The position numbers and the translations under genes were made by a program. A stretch of 10,961 nt of DNA, taken from NCBI GenBank assembly GCA_026990885.1, contig JALXCO010000268.1:1-10961 (forward strand), written 5' to 3'. Below are positions 1 through 6,883 of this stretch, piece after piece. Position 1 is the first letter of the stretch. Each line of letters starts with the position of its first letter. The stretch is from Desulfurococcales archaeon. Its GTDB lineage: Archaea > Thermoproteota > Thermoprotei_A > Sulfolobales > AG1. The notes beneath the pieces were generated by a model that was not told where the DNA came from, did not search any database, and saw nothing but the letters and a program-made list of their open reading frames with translations.

Positions 1-103
1 TAATTCTACTTATATTCTTAACCTATTATAAGTGAAAACATAATTTATAACGGATCATATTTTAATCGTATAAATATACATTAAAATCAATAAACACCCA
101 TAC

Positions 104-112
104 AATATTTAT
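104..112 (+). promoter_or_regulatory. TATA-like element upstream of the ligase-like gene
   Basis: An AATATTTAT tract lies 18-26 bases before the GTG start at 130. That spacing would place transcription initiation at or very near the start codon, giving a leaderless or nearly leaderless mRNA, as is common in crenarchaea. No convincing Shine-Dalgarno sequence precedes the GTG. The rest of 1-129 is AT-rich and shows no gene. This is inferred from spacing and composition only. Confidence 0.35.
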
Positions 113-129
113 CTATTTAGGGATATAGA

Positions 130-1500
130 GTGGCGAGAACGAACCCTATACACTATGTAGAACAGATAAAGGCAAAGATCGATAGAGATGGAGCTATAGA
201 TGAGAGTGAGCTCGTAAGATCTTCAACGTATCTTGGAATGAGAACTAAAAAGATCGAGGCATTTCTAAATAGATATAAAGAGGTATTCAGCAAGTTAATT
301 GCGAAGAAATGTGTAGATGAAGATGAATATAAGATATGCATATATTCATGGAACCAGAGGGTACCCTATAGAATATTTCCAGCATCTCTCTATTCAAATG
401 GCACTATACTACTCTTTAATAAAAAGACTGGAGAGGTGTCAATGTTAGTCGATCCCATGCCAAAAGCTTTGAGCCTAGGAAAATCACCTGGATTGCCTTT
501 AGATAAATACGGAGGTAAGATACCTTACCACACATCTCTAAGGGTTGATGGCTTTCCTGTATATCTATATTATAATCCGGTTATTGATAGATGGATATTC
601 TCTACCAGATATGTGCTTCACAACATGTATTATGTTAAGGGAAAACTTGTTATTGAGGATCTAAAAACCATAGCGAATCCTTATGTTGATCTATGTGACA
701 GGATAGCTTCGGACAGTAAGCTCTACCAGCTAGTTGAGAAATATAGGGGGTGGGTGTTTATATTTAATTTATTGGGTCCTGAACCCTCCATACTATCTCC
801 TCCTTACCCCATAGGTGCTGACCCATCTGAATATAAACTATATTTAGTAGCGAGCAGATCAAGCGATGGAAAACTCTATACAGCCAATGAAACCTTAACA
901 CTAACTAAGATCTCATGGAGGCATGTACCAGAAGTAGTTGAAAATGATGAACTGATAAATCTCTACAACAACATAAAACACTCGATCAATATAAGATCGA
1001 TTATTGCCTGGATCAGAGATAACAACGAGCTTGTAGAAATGGATCCTTTAATAGTAGAGATTGAATCAGAAATCTATCCAGATGCTATGAGAGTTAAATA
1101 TGAGAATGATGCTAAATCGCTTGCACTATTAATCTCACAAGGTCTAAAGAGTTATATACAAGATCTAGTTGATCCTAGATATGCAGAAGTAGCAGAGCAG
1201 ATACATAAACTATATGTGACTCTCCAAGACACATTTAATAAGTTATCGGAGAAAATTGATTTAAATGATATTGATTTGCGAATTGAACAGATCCTCAGCA
1301 TCTTACGGGAACACGAACCGAATCTATCTAAGATAAATAAAAACGAGATAAAAGCATCGTTAGCTAGCGGTAAAACACAGAGAATAATTAAGAAAATACT
1401 TGCTCTATATTTCGATAATAAATCACTGGCTCAGGAAAGCATATATGAATCCACACTAAAATTGATTGAAAAGATCAATTCAGTAAAAACACATGCATAA
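130..1500 (+). CDS. T4 RNA ligase 1-like protein, apparently catalytically degenerate
   Basis: The 456-residue protein follows the T4 Rnl1 (nucleotidyltransferase-fold ligase) layout. A block at residues 90-120 (NGTILLF, then DPMPKALSLGKSP) matches the Rnl1 stretch RGIMFEM...MEKFFNLNENP. SLRVDGF (136-142) sits where motif I KEDGS should be. VFIFNLLGPEPSIL (209-222) matches motif III FEFVAPTNRIV, and MRVKY (320-324) matches motif V FKIKS. Key residues differ: the nucleophile Lys is Arg138, the motif III Glu is Asn213, the Arg of RG is Asn90, the first motif V Lys is Arg321, and no EG motif IV is evident near 303-311. Asp140, Gly141 and Lys323 are kept. The C-terminal ~125 residues look helical. 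The start is GTG with a TATA-like tract just upstream. Family assignment rests on motif order recalled from T4 Rnl1. If right, the protein may bind RNA or nucleotide but probably cannot self-adenylylate. The Alba2 gene lies 63 bases downstream. Confidence 0.6.
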   Translation: MARTNPIHYVEQIKAKIDRDGAIDESELVRSSTYLGMRTKKIEAFLNRYKEVFSKLIAKKCVDEDEYKICIYSWNQRVPYRIFPASLYSNGTILLFNKKTGEVSMLVDPMPKALSLGKSPGLPLDKYGGKIPYHTSLRVDGFPVYLYYNPVIDRWIFSTRYVLHNMYYVKGKLVIEDLKTIANPYVDLCDRIASDSKLYQLVEKYRGWVFIFNLLGPEPSILSPPYPIGADPSEYKLYLVASRSSDGKLYTANETLTLTKISWRHVPEVVENDELINLYNNIKHSINIRSIIAWIRDNNELVEMDPLIVEIESEIYPDAMRVKYENDAKSLALLISQGLKSYIQDLVDPRYAEVAEQIHKLYVTLQDTFNKLSEKIDLNDIDLRIEQILSILREHEPNLSKINKNEIKASLASGKTQRIIKKILALYFDNKSLAQESIYESTLKLIEKINSVKTHA

Positions 1501-1531
1501 CTCACCTAATTCATAAAGTTTTATATTACTA

Positions 1532-1541
1532 TTTAAAGTAT
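1532..1541 (+). promoter_or_regulatory. TATA-like element of the Alba2 gene
   Basis: TTTAAAGTAT lies 22-31 bases before the ATG at 1564, so transcription would begin about at the start codon (leaderless). A second AT-rich candidate, around 1518-1528, would give a leader of roughly 15 bases. The out-of-frame ATGs at 1547 and 1551 argue against a much longer leader. The sequence alone does not show which element is used. Confidence 0.4.
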
Positions 1542-1563
1542 AATAAATGAATGGTGCACTTAT

Positions 1564-1845
1564 ATGAGTATCTCGCTAAAGACCAGCGAAAACACCATAG
1601 TGATAGGAAGATCTAGTCCATCGGCATATGTGTTAGACATTATAGTGAGATTCAACCAAGGAATAGACAAAGTAACCATAGTAGGGAAAGGGAACAATAT
1701 TCCTAAAGCTATAACCGTATATAATATCCTTAAATCGAGGCTTGGCGATGCGTTAGTGCTTGAAAACGTTAATATAGGATCTATATTTAACGAGAGAAAT
1801 AGAAGGATCTCGTATATAGAGATTCATGTATCAAGAAAAATATAG
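1564..1845 (+). CDS. albA: Alba2-type DNA/RNA-binding chromatin protein
   Basis: This is a 93-residue Alba (Sac10b) family protein, the usual family length. Alba dimers coat double-stranded DNA in crenarchaeal chromatin and also bind RNA. The stretches YVLDIIVRFNQGID (22-35), ITVYNILKSRLGD (50-62) and RRISYIEI (80-87) match Sulfolobus Alba2 (Sso10b2: VLDVIVLFNQGID, VDVYNSLKDRLGD, RRISYI) better than Alba1. The Lys16-Lys17 pair of Alba1, whose acetylation tunes DNA affinity, is Arg16-Ser17 here (IGRSSPSAYV). The Alba1 loop GRAISKA reads GNNIPKA. The partner Alba1 gene is not in the window. The family call is very secure; the Alba2 subtype is an inference from sequence resemblance. The gene probably has its own promoter in the 63-base gap after the ligase-like gene. 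Confidence 0.93.
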   Translation: MSISLKTSENTIVIGRSSPSAYVLDIIVRFNQGIDKVTIVGKGNNIPKAITVYNILKSRLGDALVLENVNIGSIFNERNRRISYIEIHVSRKI

Positions 1846-1869
1846 ATTAATGATCCCTTATATTCTATA

Positions 1870-1965
1870 ATCAGCATTAATTAGGATGTTGAATTACCTC
1901 CGGCCTGATTCACCCTGAAAGCCTTTAGCGAAGATGAAGAAAACTTACCCTGCTGAACATATATT
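1870..1965 (+). ncRNA. Candidate C/D box guide RNA
   Basis: The gap between the Alba2 and transporter genes holds a segment of higher G+C (46% over 1891-1960, hand count). It contains a C-like box ATGTTGA (1886-1892, one mismatch to RTGATGA) and a perfect D' box CTGA (1905-1908) after a 12-base guide. A C'-like box AAGATGA (1931-1937, one mismatch) and a perfect D box CTGA (1953-1956) enclose a 15-base guide. A BRE/TATA-like GAAAAATATAGATT (1835-1848) would start a transcript near 1870. The D'-C' spacer of 22 bases is long for archaeal sRNAs; using the CTGA at 1914-1917 as D' shortens it to 13 but lengthens the first guide. No rRNA or tRNA target was recognised. It could instead be a 5' leader or chance matches. 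Confidence 0.33.
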
Positions 1966-2042
1966 CCTTACGTATAATATTAACTATTATAAAGATACAC
2001 ATGTTTAGCATAAGTATTTTAATCCTTAAATTTATCGACATA

Positions 2043-2048
2043 AAGGAG
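2043..2048 (+). promoter_or_regulatory. Shine-Dalgarno site of the transporter gene
   Basis: AAGGAG lies 5 bases before the ATG at 2054. It fixes the start codon and indicates a leadered mRNA. AT-rich tracts around 2014-2034 could supply the TATA element. Confidence 0.6.
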
Positions 2049-2053
2049 CTTAA

Positions 2054-3034
2054 ATGATACTTACATTATTAACTCAGCTACTCCAAATATATCTACCAGC
2101 ATTTGGTGCAGCAATAATATGGGGTCTCTCCCCAGTCATTATATTTAGAGTATCTCAAGTATATTCTTCTACATTTATTACTACATTAAGAAATATAGGA
2201 TCATTAATTATCGCTGCATCTATTTTAATGTACCTGTCGCTAGATCTCTATAGCGTAACTCTATATATATTTATAGTTATGCTCTTGATAGGCATATTGG
2301 GTCCCGGTTTAGGAGACCAGCTGTACACGATATCCATATCGAAAATAGGTAGTAGCCTAAGCATAATTTTTGCCTACACATACGTCATGTGGGCCCAAAT
2401 ATTTACGATAATTAGCGGGATCGAAGAGATAACCTTAAAAAATATTATAGGATCATTAATCAGCATATATGGTCTCTATATAGTTGTATCAACATATGGT
2501 GAACTTAAAGTGCCGGAAACCAAGAAAGCTTTTATATTGGGCACTCTATCATCATTAACTGCAGGGATTTTCTGGGGTATAGCTACTGTTTTATCGAAGA
2601 TAGCTGCATTGAATGCTGATCCCTCAATAATAATCTTGGTTAGAAGCGTTGGAGCTATAATAGCTGTATTGATGGTGAGCTTGCTTATAAATATAAATTA
2701 CAATAGTGCCCCCAATATAACAATGATCCATAAACTCCTATATAGAAAAGAGCTACTTATGAAGATAGATAAAAATAAACGGATGAATACATTAGATCTT
2801 AAATACGCAGCTATTATATCTATAATATCTGGGGTTCTAGCGTTCTATCTAGCCTATTACCTATTTTTAGAGGCATTGGTCTCGATTGGGATAACTCTGA
2901 CTACGGCTATAACGTTATTCTCACCAATAGTCACAGTTATATCATCGAGATTACTTATTGGGGAGAAGCTTAAATTTAAAACCGTACTGGGTATCCTAGT
3001 TGTGGTTTTTGGTCTACTAATAATATCTATATAG
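2054..3034 (+). CDS. EamA/DMT-superfamily membrane transporter
   Basis: The 326-residue, very hydrophobic protein has two repeated halves (about 14-146 and 156-326), each with about five membrane segments, as in EamA-type drug/metabolite transporters. The first half opens with AAIIWGLSPVII and the second with the corresponding TAGIFWGIATVLSKIA. Each half ends with the typical phrase where a short charged stretch precedes a final helix (EEITLKNIIGSLISIYGLYIV and GEKLKFKTVLGILVVVFGLLI). A hydrophilic insertion at about 212-248 lengthens the loop between the second and third helices of the second half. The substrate cannot be told: the family includes exporters and importers of amino acids, nucleotide precursors and sugars. 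A strong SD supports the ATG. The 3' end overlaps the convergent trm10 gene by 8 bases. Confidence 0.85.
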   Translation: MILTLLTQLLQIYLPAFGAAIIWGLSPVIIFRVSQVYSSTFITTLRNIGSLIIAASILMYLSLDLYSVTLYIFIVMLLIGILGPGLGDQLYTISISKIGSSLSIIFAYTYVMWAQIFTIISGIEEITLKNIIGSLISIYGLYIVVSTYGELKVPETKKAFILGTLSSLTAGIFWGIATVLSKIAALNADPSIIILVRSVGAIIAVLMVSLLININYNSAPNITMIHKLLYRKELLMKIDKNKRMNTLDLKYAAIISIISGVLAFYLAYYLFLEALVSIGITLTTAITLFSPIVTVISSRLLIGEKLKFKTVLGILVVVFGLLIISI

Positions 3035-3746
3035 CTTTCTTCTGGCACGCTTTTTTTAGGGCTATCTTAAATATGCGGGCATCAAGATTCATCCATAAAG
3101 ATAGTTCCCTATATAGATTTTCTTGGATCTCTTTGGAATAACACGCCTCCCGGGTTCTTTGAAGCTCCATGATTGTTCTAGCCATTATGTATCTTTTAGA
3201 TTGGTTCATTTTGATGGCTTCTTCAACACTGCCTAGATCGAGGGAGTCGAATACTATATCTATAATCTTATTCAGCTCTTCAGGAACCCCAACCACAGAT
3301 CCTTTAAGTTCGATCTTTCTTGCTGGGATATCAGGAGCATTCATATTCCTAAGTAGGGTAGTTAATCTTTTGATCTTTGGTTTATCAACTATACCTCCAA
3401 GAACAACAGCATCTGACCATAGCAAATCTCTGTATTTCAGTTTCTGAGACGCATAGGGATCAAGATATAGTGGCCTGTAAATACTATGCATATATATCAT
3501 ATGGGTGAAGTCACCTATAAAGTATGTGATTTTTGCCTCTCCAAGAATTTTTGATAGAATCTCTATACCTCTACTATGGTGCCTGCTATATAGAATCAGT
3601 CTATAGGATCCAAGTTTCTTTTTTATGGTAGAATACGATAGATTGATTTGTGTAGCTAGGCTTTTTAGCGTTTTATCGGTATGTATATGGATCAATGATA
3701 TATCGATCACTATATACCTAATCAATTTAAGACTCAATAATACCAA
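3027..3746 (-). CDS. trm10: Trm10-family tRNA (position 9, N1) methyltransferase, short form
   Basis: This SPOUT-fold, SAM-dependent enzyme is expected to methylate N1 of purine 9 in tRNA. The Sulfolobus homologue makes m1A9 and the Thermococcus one m1A9/m1G9. Family signatures include YIVIDISL (11-18) near the N-terminus, LDPYA (95-99), VVLGGIVDK (114-122) with the conserved Asp121, and KGSVVGVPEELNKII (148-162), which forms the SAM-binding knot. The protein has 239 residues and begins almost at the SPOUT core, whereas the Sulfolobus acidocaldarius protein, as I recall it, carries about 85 extra N-terminal residues. No in-frame continuation is possible in the 90-base gap upstream. The annotated start is TTG; another in-frame TTG at 3737 fits the likely promoter slightly better. 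The gene converges on the transporter and diverges from the DUF1286 operon. A7/T7 slippage near the 3' end is conceivable. Confidence 0.85.
   Translation of the reverse strand: MVLLSLKLIRYIVIDISLIHIHTDKTLKSLATQINLSYSTIKKKLGSYRLILYSRHHSRGIEILSKILGEAKITYFIGDFTHMIYMHSIYRPLYLDPYASQKLKYRDLLWSDAVVLGGIVDKPKIKRLTTLLRNMNAPDIPARKIELKGSVVGVPEELNKIIDIVFDSLDLGSVEEAIKMNQSKRYIMARTIMELQRTREACYSKEIQENLYRELSLWMNLDARIFKIALKKACQKKAI
3051..3057 (+). terminator. T-run terminator of the transporter gene
   Basis: Seven consecutive T residues start 17 bases after the transporter stop codon. Archaeal RNA polymerase commonly terminates at such T-runs without needing a hairpin. The run lies inside the 3' end of the convergent trm10 coding region, where it reads as lysine codons on the opposite strand, so it may also simply be coding sequence. 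Confidence 0.45.
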
Positions 3747-3756
3747 TTACTGAAGA

Positions 3757-3780
3757 AAATATATGATAACGGTTATATAT
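3757..3780. promoter_or_regulatory. Divergent promoter region for trm10 and the DUF1286 operon
   Basis: The 90-base gap holds two TATA-like tracts facing away from each other. On the minus strand CATATATTTT (about 3757-3766) would start transcription near 3735, close to the in-frame TTG at 3737. On the plus strand GGTTATATAT (3771-3780) would start near 3803, giving the DUF1286 operon a leader of about 34 bases. Assignments rest on TATA-to-start spacing only. Confidence 0.4.
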
Positions 3781-3836
3781 GCTTTAGGTATAGATCATTG
3801 TAGTAGAGAGAGATAGCCGAAAATAAGTGTATAGCT

Positions 3837-4391
3837 ATGAAGCTATCCACACATATAATAACTGGTCTTTCGGTAGCTCTAGTGCTTTCATTTATAATTA
3901 ATAAATCTGAGATAACAATAGATCACCTATCTATAGCAATGATACTATCGTTTATTTTAAACTCGACAATCGACTATATAGGCCATCGTAGGGTAGGAAG
4001 ATACGTATTTAGATCTGTAGCAACACATGAAGTCTTAAACAACATATATCTATCCCTGATTATTGGTGTTGTTTTTTATATAGCATTATATAATGTATAC
4101 AGCAAAGTGAAAATACTGGAATATGTGATCTACTCGATAGCTATTGGTCTAACACATCTAATACTTGACTACTTAACTATTAACGGAATATATGTTAGAA
4201 AGGGAAGATCTATATATAGAGTTAGATCTAGAATATCGAGAAGATATGACGACTATTATTTAAATGGTATAGCCTCTATCTTTTCCAGCCTGGTAATTCT
4301 AATAATAATATACATATCCCTATTTAACGGTCTTAACGATCTCAGCGCATTTGCTACTATACCTTCTAATATAGTTAATATATATAAATAA
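3837..4391 (+). CDS. DUF1286/DUF457-like membrane protein with putative metal-binding residues
   Basis: The 184-residue protein has about four hydrophobic segments (roughly 7-22, 30-45, 70-88 and 95-113, with another at 145-163). Conserved-looking polar residues lie at their edges: His6, Asp46, the GHR at 49-51, the TH at 63-64, and HLILDYLT (107-114). This His/Asp pattern and the C-terminal phrase containing YYLNGIAS recall the archaeal DUF1286 family and the related YdjM/DUF457 group, described as membrane-bound metal-dependent hydrolase-like proteins. No enzymatic activity is known to me for DUF1286. It is first in a likely three-gene operon, 18 bases before the alpha/beta hydrolase gene, so a role in envelope lipid or glycan metabolism is possible but unproven. 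The ATG is the only good start. The SD is weak. Confidence 0.55.
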   Translation: MKLSTHIITGLSVALVLSFIINKSEITIDHLSIAMILSFILNSTIDYIGHRRVGRYVFRSVATHEVLNNIYLSLIIGVVFYIALYNVYSKVKILEYVIYSIAIGLTHLILDYLTINGIYVRKGRSIYRVRSRISRRYDDYYLNGIASIFSSLVILIIIYISLFNGLNDLSAFATIPSNIVNIYK

Positions 4392-4409
4392 CATTTCGGG
4401 AATAAAGTA

Positions 4410-5246
4410 TTGAACGATTATAGAAGCAGGTTTATGGATTTAGGAACACATGTAATATCGTTTTACGATGTTGGTTTGGGAGAGCCAGTTGTTATGCTAC
4501 ATGGACTTATGGGTAGTAAAACTCTTTGGACCAGATCTGGTATTATCTATGCATTATCTAAATACAAATATAGGTTGCTAGCTATAGATCTTAGAGGGCA
4601 TGGAGGCACAGGAGTGCCTAACCAGGAAAACTATATGAAGATAGATTATTTAGCTAGTGATATAGAAAAGATCATTAAATATCTAGATATAAATAGCTTA
4701 ACTCTAGTAGGCTTCAGCGCGGGTGCATCTGTAGCTGTTAATCTTTCTTTATCAATTATAGATCGCATAAATAAGCTTATTCTTATAGCACCTATGATAA
4801 AGGGAGATAAAAGATATTTCTTGTCCATAGCTAAGAAAATATCTAAACTCTACGAGGAGAGCGCTATATATGATATATTTGAATCATCTATAGGGCTTGC
4901 TTATAGTAGCGATTTTCTAGCTAGAAATAGAAGATCAATTCAAACAGAAATAGAGCGAATAATAAAGGCTAGGAAAGATACAGTTAAACATGTGGCTGAA
5001 TTCTATATAGATAATGCAGATTACAATATGGTACCAAAGCTCGAGTATGTATTATCTAAGCTAGACAAAGTAACAATACTGATCTCAAATAACGATAAGA
5101 TGATTGATACCTCTCCATTAAAAGAGCTGGAGCACATAGGTAATCTCAAAATCATAACCTTGACTTCTGTCGGCCATATGATACCTATGGAAAAACCAGA
5201 TGTTGTTGTAGAATCCATTATAAACACCATGGGGAAAGAGGCATGA
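4410..5246 (+). CDS. Alpha/beta-hydrolase-fold protein
   Basis: This 278-residue protein shows the complete catalytic set of the alpha/beta hydrolase fold. HGLMG (31-35) is the oxyanion motif after strand 3, and AIDLRGHGGTG (58-68) follows strand 4. GFSAG (101-105) carries nucleophile Ser103. Asp229 in NNDKMID and His256 in GHM complete the triad. The helical region at about 130-205 is a likely cap domain. Resemblance is greatest to the BioH/carboxylesterase/MhpC-like group, so it is an esterase or C-C/thioester hydrolase of unknown substrate. The TTG start at 4410 lies 18 bases after the previous stop; an ATG at 4434 (Met9, FMDLGTH) is a reasonable alternative. Its last four bases (ATGA) overlap the isomerase start, implying translational coupling. 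Confidence 0.85.
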   Translation: MNDYRSRFMDLGTHVISFYDVGLGEPVVMLHGLMGSKTLWTRSGIIYALSKYKYRLLAIDLRGHGGTGVPNQENYMKIDYLASDIEKIIKYLDINSLTLVGFSAGASVAVNLSLSIIDRINKLILIAPMIKGDKRYFLSIAKKISKLYEESAIYDIFESSIGLAYSSDFLARNRRSIQTEIERIIKARKDTVKHVAEFYIDNADYNMVPKLEYVLSKLDKVTILISNNDKMIDTSPLKELEHIGNLKIITLTSVGHMIPMEKPDVVVESIINTMGKEA

Positions 5247-6304
5247 GCGGCATAGATAGATCTTTTAGCTACATGTTTAACCTTTATAATTCATGGAAAA
5301 CACAAATACTGGAGTCTCTAGATATAAACCCGCATAATTGTGACGCAAACGATATAAACATACATCCCAGCAGAAACTTAATCTTTTGCTATGGCATGGG
5401 GGGCTCTGGAATATCATGCGACCTACTATACATGTACTCCATTATAGCTAAAACACAATTAATTATATACAGATATAAACATGCGGATCCGGATCTTAGA
5501 TTCGAGAAAGGGAGAGAAGCATATAGCGTTATTGTCGTAAGCTATTCAGGAAATACCCCAGAAACAATTAGGGTCTTCAATACATATATAGGTAAGACAA
5601 AGGCAAAGCTGGCTGCCGTATCTTCCGGAGGCTATATAGGTTCCGAATCTAAAAAAAGAAGAATACCATACTATGAAATAAAACATAAAAATATACCTCC
5701 GAGACTAGCTATGCCTTCACTATTAATAGGGACATTCAAATGCCTTAGCTGCCTATCAAAACAGGATATAGTTGATAGCGTTATTGACGAATTCAAGATA
5801 GCCGCAAATAAAATAGATAGAGATAAGGAATCGATATATGAATACGCTAACTCAATAGCTACTAAGCTGGCTAGCTCCATAAAAAGTAAGGAGGATATAC
5901 TGATCCTGTCTACATGGAGATACGAGCCTTTGGTATATAGGTTCTACTCGGAACTGGCTGAAAACGCAAAAATCAAAAGCATTATTGGAGTGTTTCCTGA
6001 AGCTGGACATAATTTAGTAGCCGCATTGAGTGGTAGATCTAATATAATCTATATACATGATCCAGACAGCACAGAATCATACACAGTGTTAGAGTTGCTG
6101 AATAGAGCTTTAGCCAGAAATAGTGTCCTCACCGTGGTGGAGCTTCCTAAAGAGCTACCCTATTTAGGAAGGTTCATATATGGATCGCTAATTGCTGGAT
6201 TCACCAGTATAAGTCTAGCTAGAATCCTGAATATAGATCCTCTAAATATTGAGCCAATTAATTTCTATAGAAAGACTGTTGATGAACTATATAGAGAAGA
6301 TTAA
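5243..6304 (+). CDS. Bifunctional phosphoglucose/phosphomannose isomerase
   Basis: This enzyme interconverts glucose-6-phosphate or mannose-6-phosphate with fructose-6-phosphate, serving glycolysis/gluconeogenesis and sugar-nucleotide supply for glycans. It has the two SIS (sugar isomerase) domains of the crenarchaeal PGI/PMI family. YGMGGSGISCD (50-60) and SYSGNTPET (100-108) bind the phosphate, and PPR (152-154) lies in the interdomain region. Glu240 (in ELAENAK) and His256 (in EAGHN) are 16 residues apart, exactly the spacing of catalytic Glu203 and His219 in the Pyrobaculum aerophilum enzyme. The C-terminal catalytic Lys region reads EPINFYRKTVDEL, so Lys344 (or Arg343) takes that place and should be checked. 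At 353 residues it is longer than the roughly 300 of the P. aerophilum enzyme. It is the last gene of the operon and converges on the DUF84 gene across 17 bases. Confidence 0.9.
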   Translation: MSGIDRSFSYMFNLYNSWKTQILESLDINPHNCDANDINIHPSRNLIFCYGMGGSGISCDLLYMYSIIAKTQLIIYRYKHADPDLRFEKGREAYSVIVVSYSGNTPETIRVFNTYIGKTKAKLAAVSSGGYIGSESKKRRIPYYEIKHKNIPPRLAMPSLLIGTFKCLSCLSKQDIVDSVIDEFKIAANKIDRDKESIYEYANSIATKLASSIKSKEDILILSTWRYEPLVYRFYSELAENAKIKSIIGVFPEAGHNLVAALSGRSNIIYIHDPDSTESYTVLELLNRALARNSVLTVVELPKELPYLGRFIYGSLIAGFTSISLARILNIDPLNIEPINFYRKTVDELYRED

Positions 6305-6321
6305 GCCATAATCCCTCAATG

Positions 6322-6861
6322 CTACATAGAAGATAACGCCATTACTGTAGCTATATAGATCAGCATTTCTCTATCTATGACCTTTCTGCTCAATAAAGAT
6401 ATAAGGCCACCCCTACTACCAATATTACTGATATTATATACCTTCTCCACAGCCTTCTCAAGCTCCAAACCCATATCTTCCACATACCTAACCAACTTAT
6501 CTGGCACCACAAACATCGGCGAGAATCCGAGGTAGAAAACTCCATCTCTCAACACAGCAACACTATTCACATTGAACACATACCCCGCAATCCTGACTAT
6601 GCCTCCCTCAACACCAACACATAGGTCTGATTCCATATAGCGTGAGCAGGCCTTATAGGCTCTGGTCTTAGCTAGCTTAATCAGTGAATCAAAACCTATG
6701 GGCTGCTGCACTCCTAGATCAATGTTTAGGCTATTAATATTGATACATCTAGGCTGATAAAAATCCTGAATAGCTTTCCTAACACCCTTTATCTTTTCAG
6801 GATTTGTACTTCCTATGGAAACCGATATACAGCCATTGCCTATGGTCATTAATCTTACCAA
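6322..6861 (-). CDS. DUF84 non-canonical purine NTP phosphatase (ITPase/XTPase, YjjX-like)
   Basis: The family hydrolyses inosine and xanthosine triphosphates, clearing deaminated purines from the nucleotide pool. Signatures are all in place: IGSTNPEKIKGVRKA (16-30) for phosphate binding, GVQQPIGFD (50-58), GVEGGIV (83-89) with the acidic residue, LGFSPMFVVP (111-120), and NIGSRGGLISLLS (146-158). The 179-residue length is normal. The upstream start is TTG at 6861; the in-frame ATG at 6849 (MTIGNG) is nearer to where the conserved domain begins and may be the true start. A T/A-rich tract at 6885-6896 could be its promoter. Functionally it complements the AGOG glycosylase upstream on the same strand, though the GC-rich block between them suggests separate transcription. 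Confidence 0.9.
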   Translation of the reverse strand: MVRLMTIGNGCISVSIGSTNPEKIKGVRKAIQDFYQPRCININSLNIDLGVQQPIGFDSLIKLAKTRAYKACSRYMESDLCVGVEGGIVRIAGYVFNVNSVAVLRDGVFYLGFSPMFVVPDKLVRYVEDMGLELEKAVEKVYNISNIGSRGGLISLLSRKVIDREMLIYIATVMALSSM

Positions 6862-6883
6862 TACACAATATATCCGTAAGAAC

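Noticed and set aside
1894..1905. Guide of the C/D candidate as directed to the 530 loop of 16S rRNA
   Set aside because: ATTACC matches the complement of GGTAAT, but the remaining bases need an insertion to pair, so the match is not convincing.
3169..3447. Plus-strand 92-codon frame antisense to trm10
   Set aside because: Shadow of the trm10 coding strand; no start signal and no recognisable motif.
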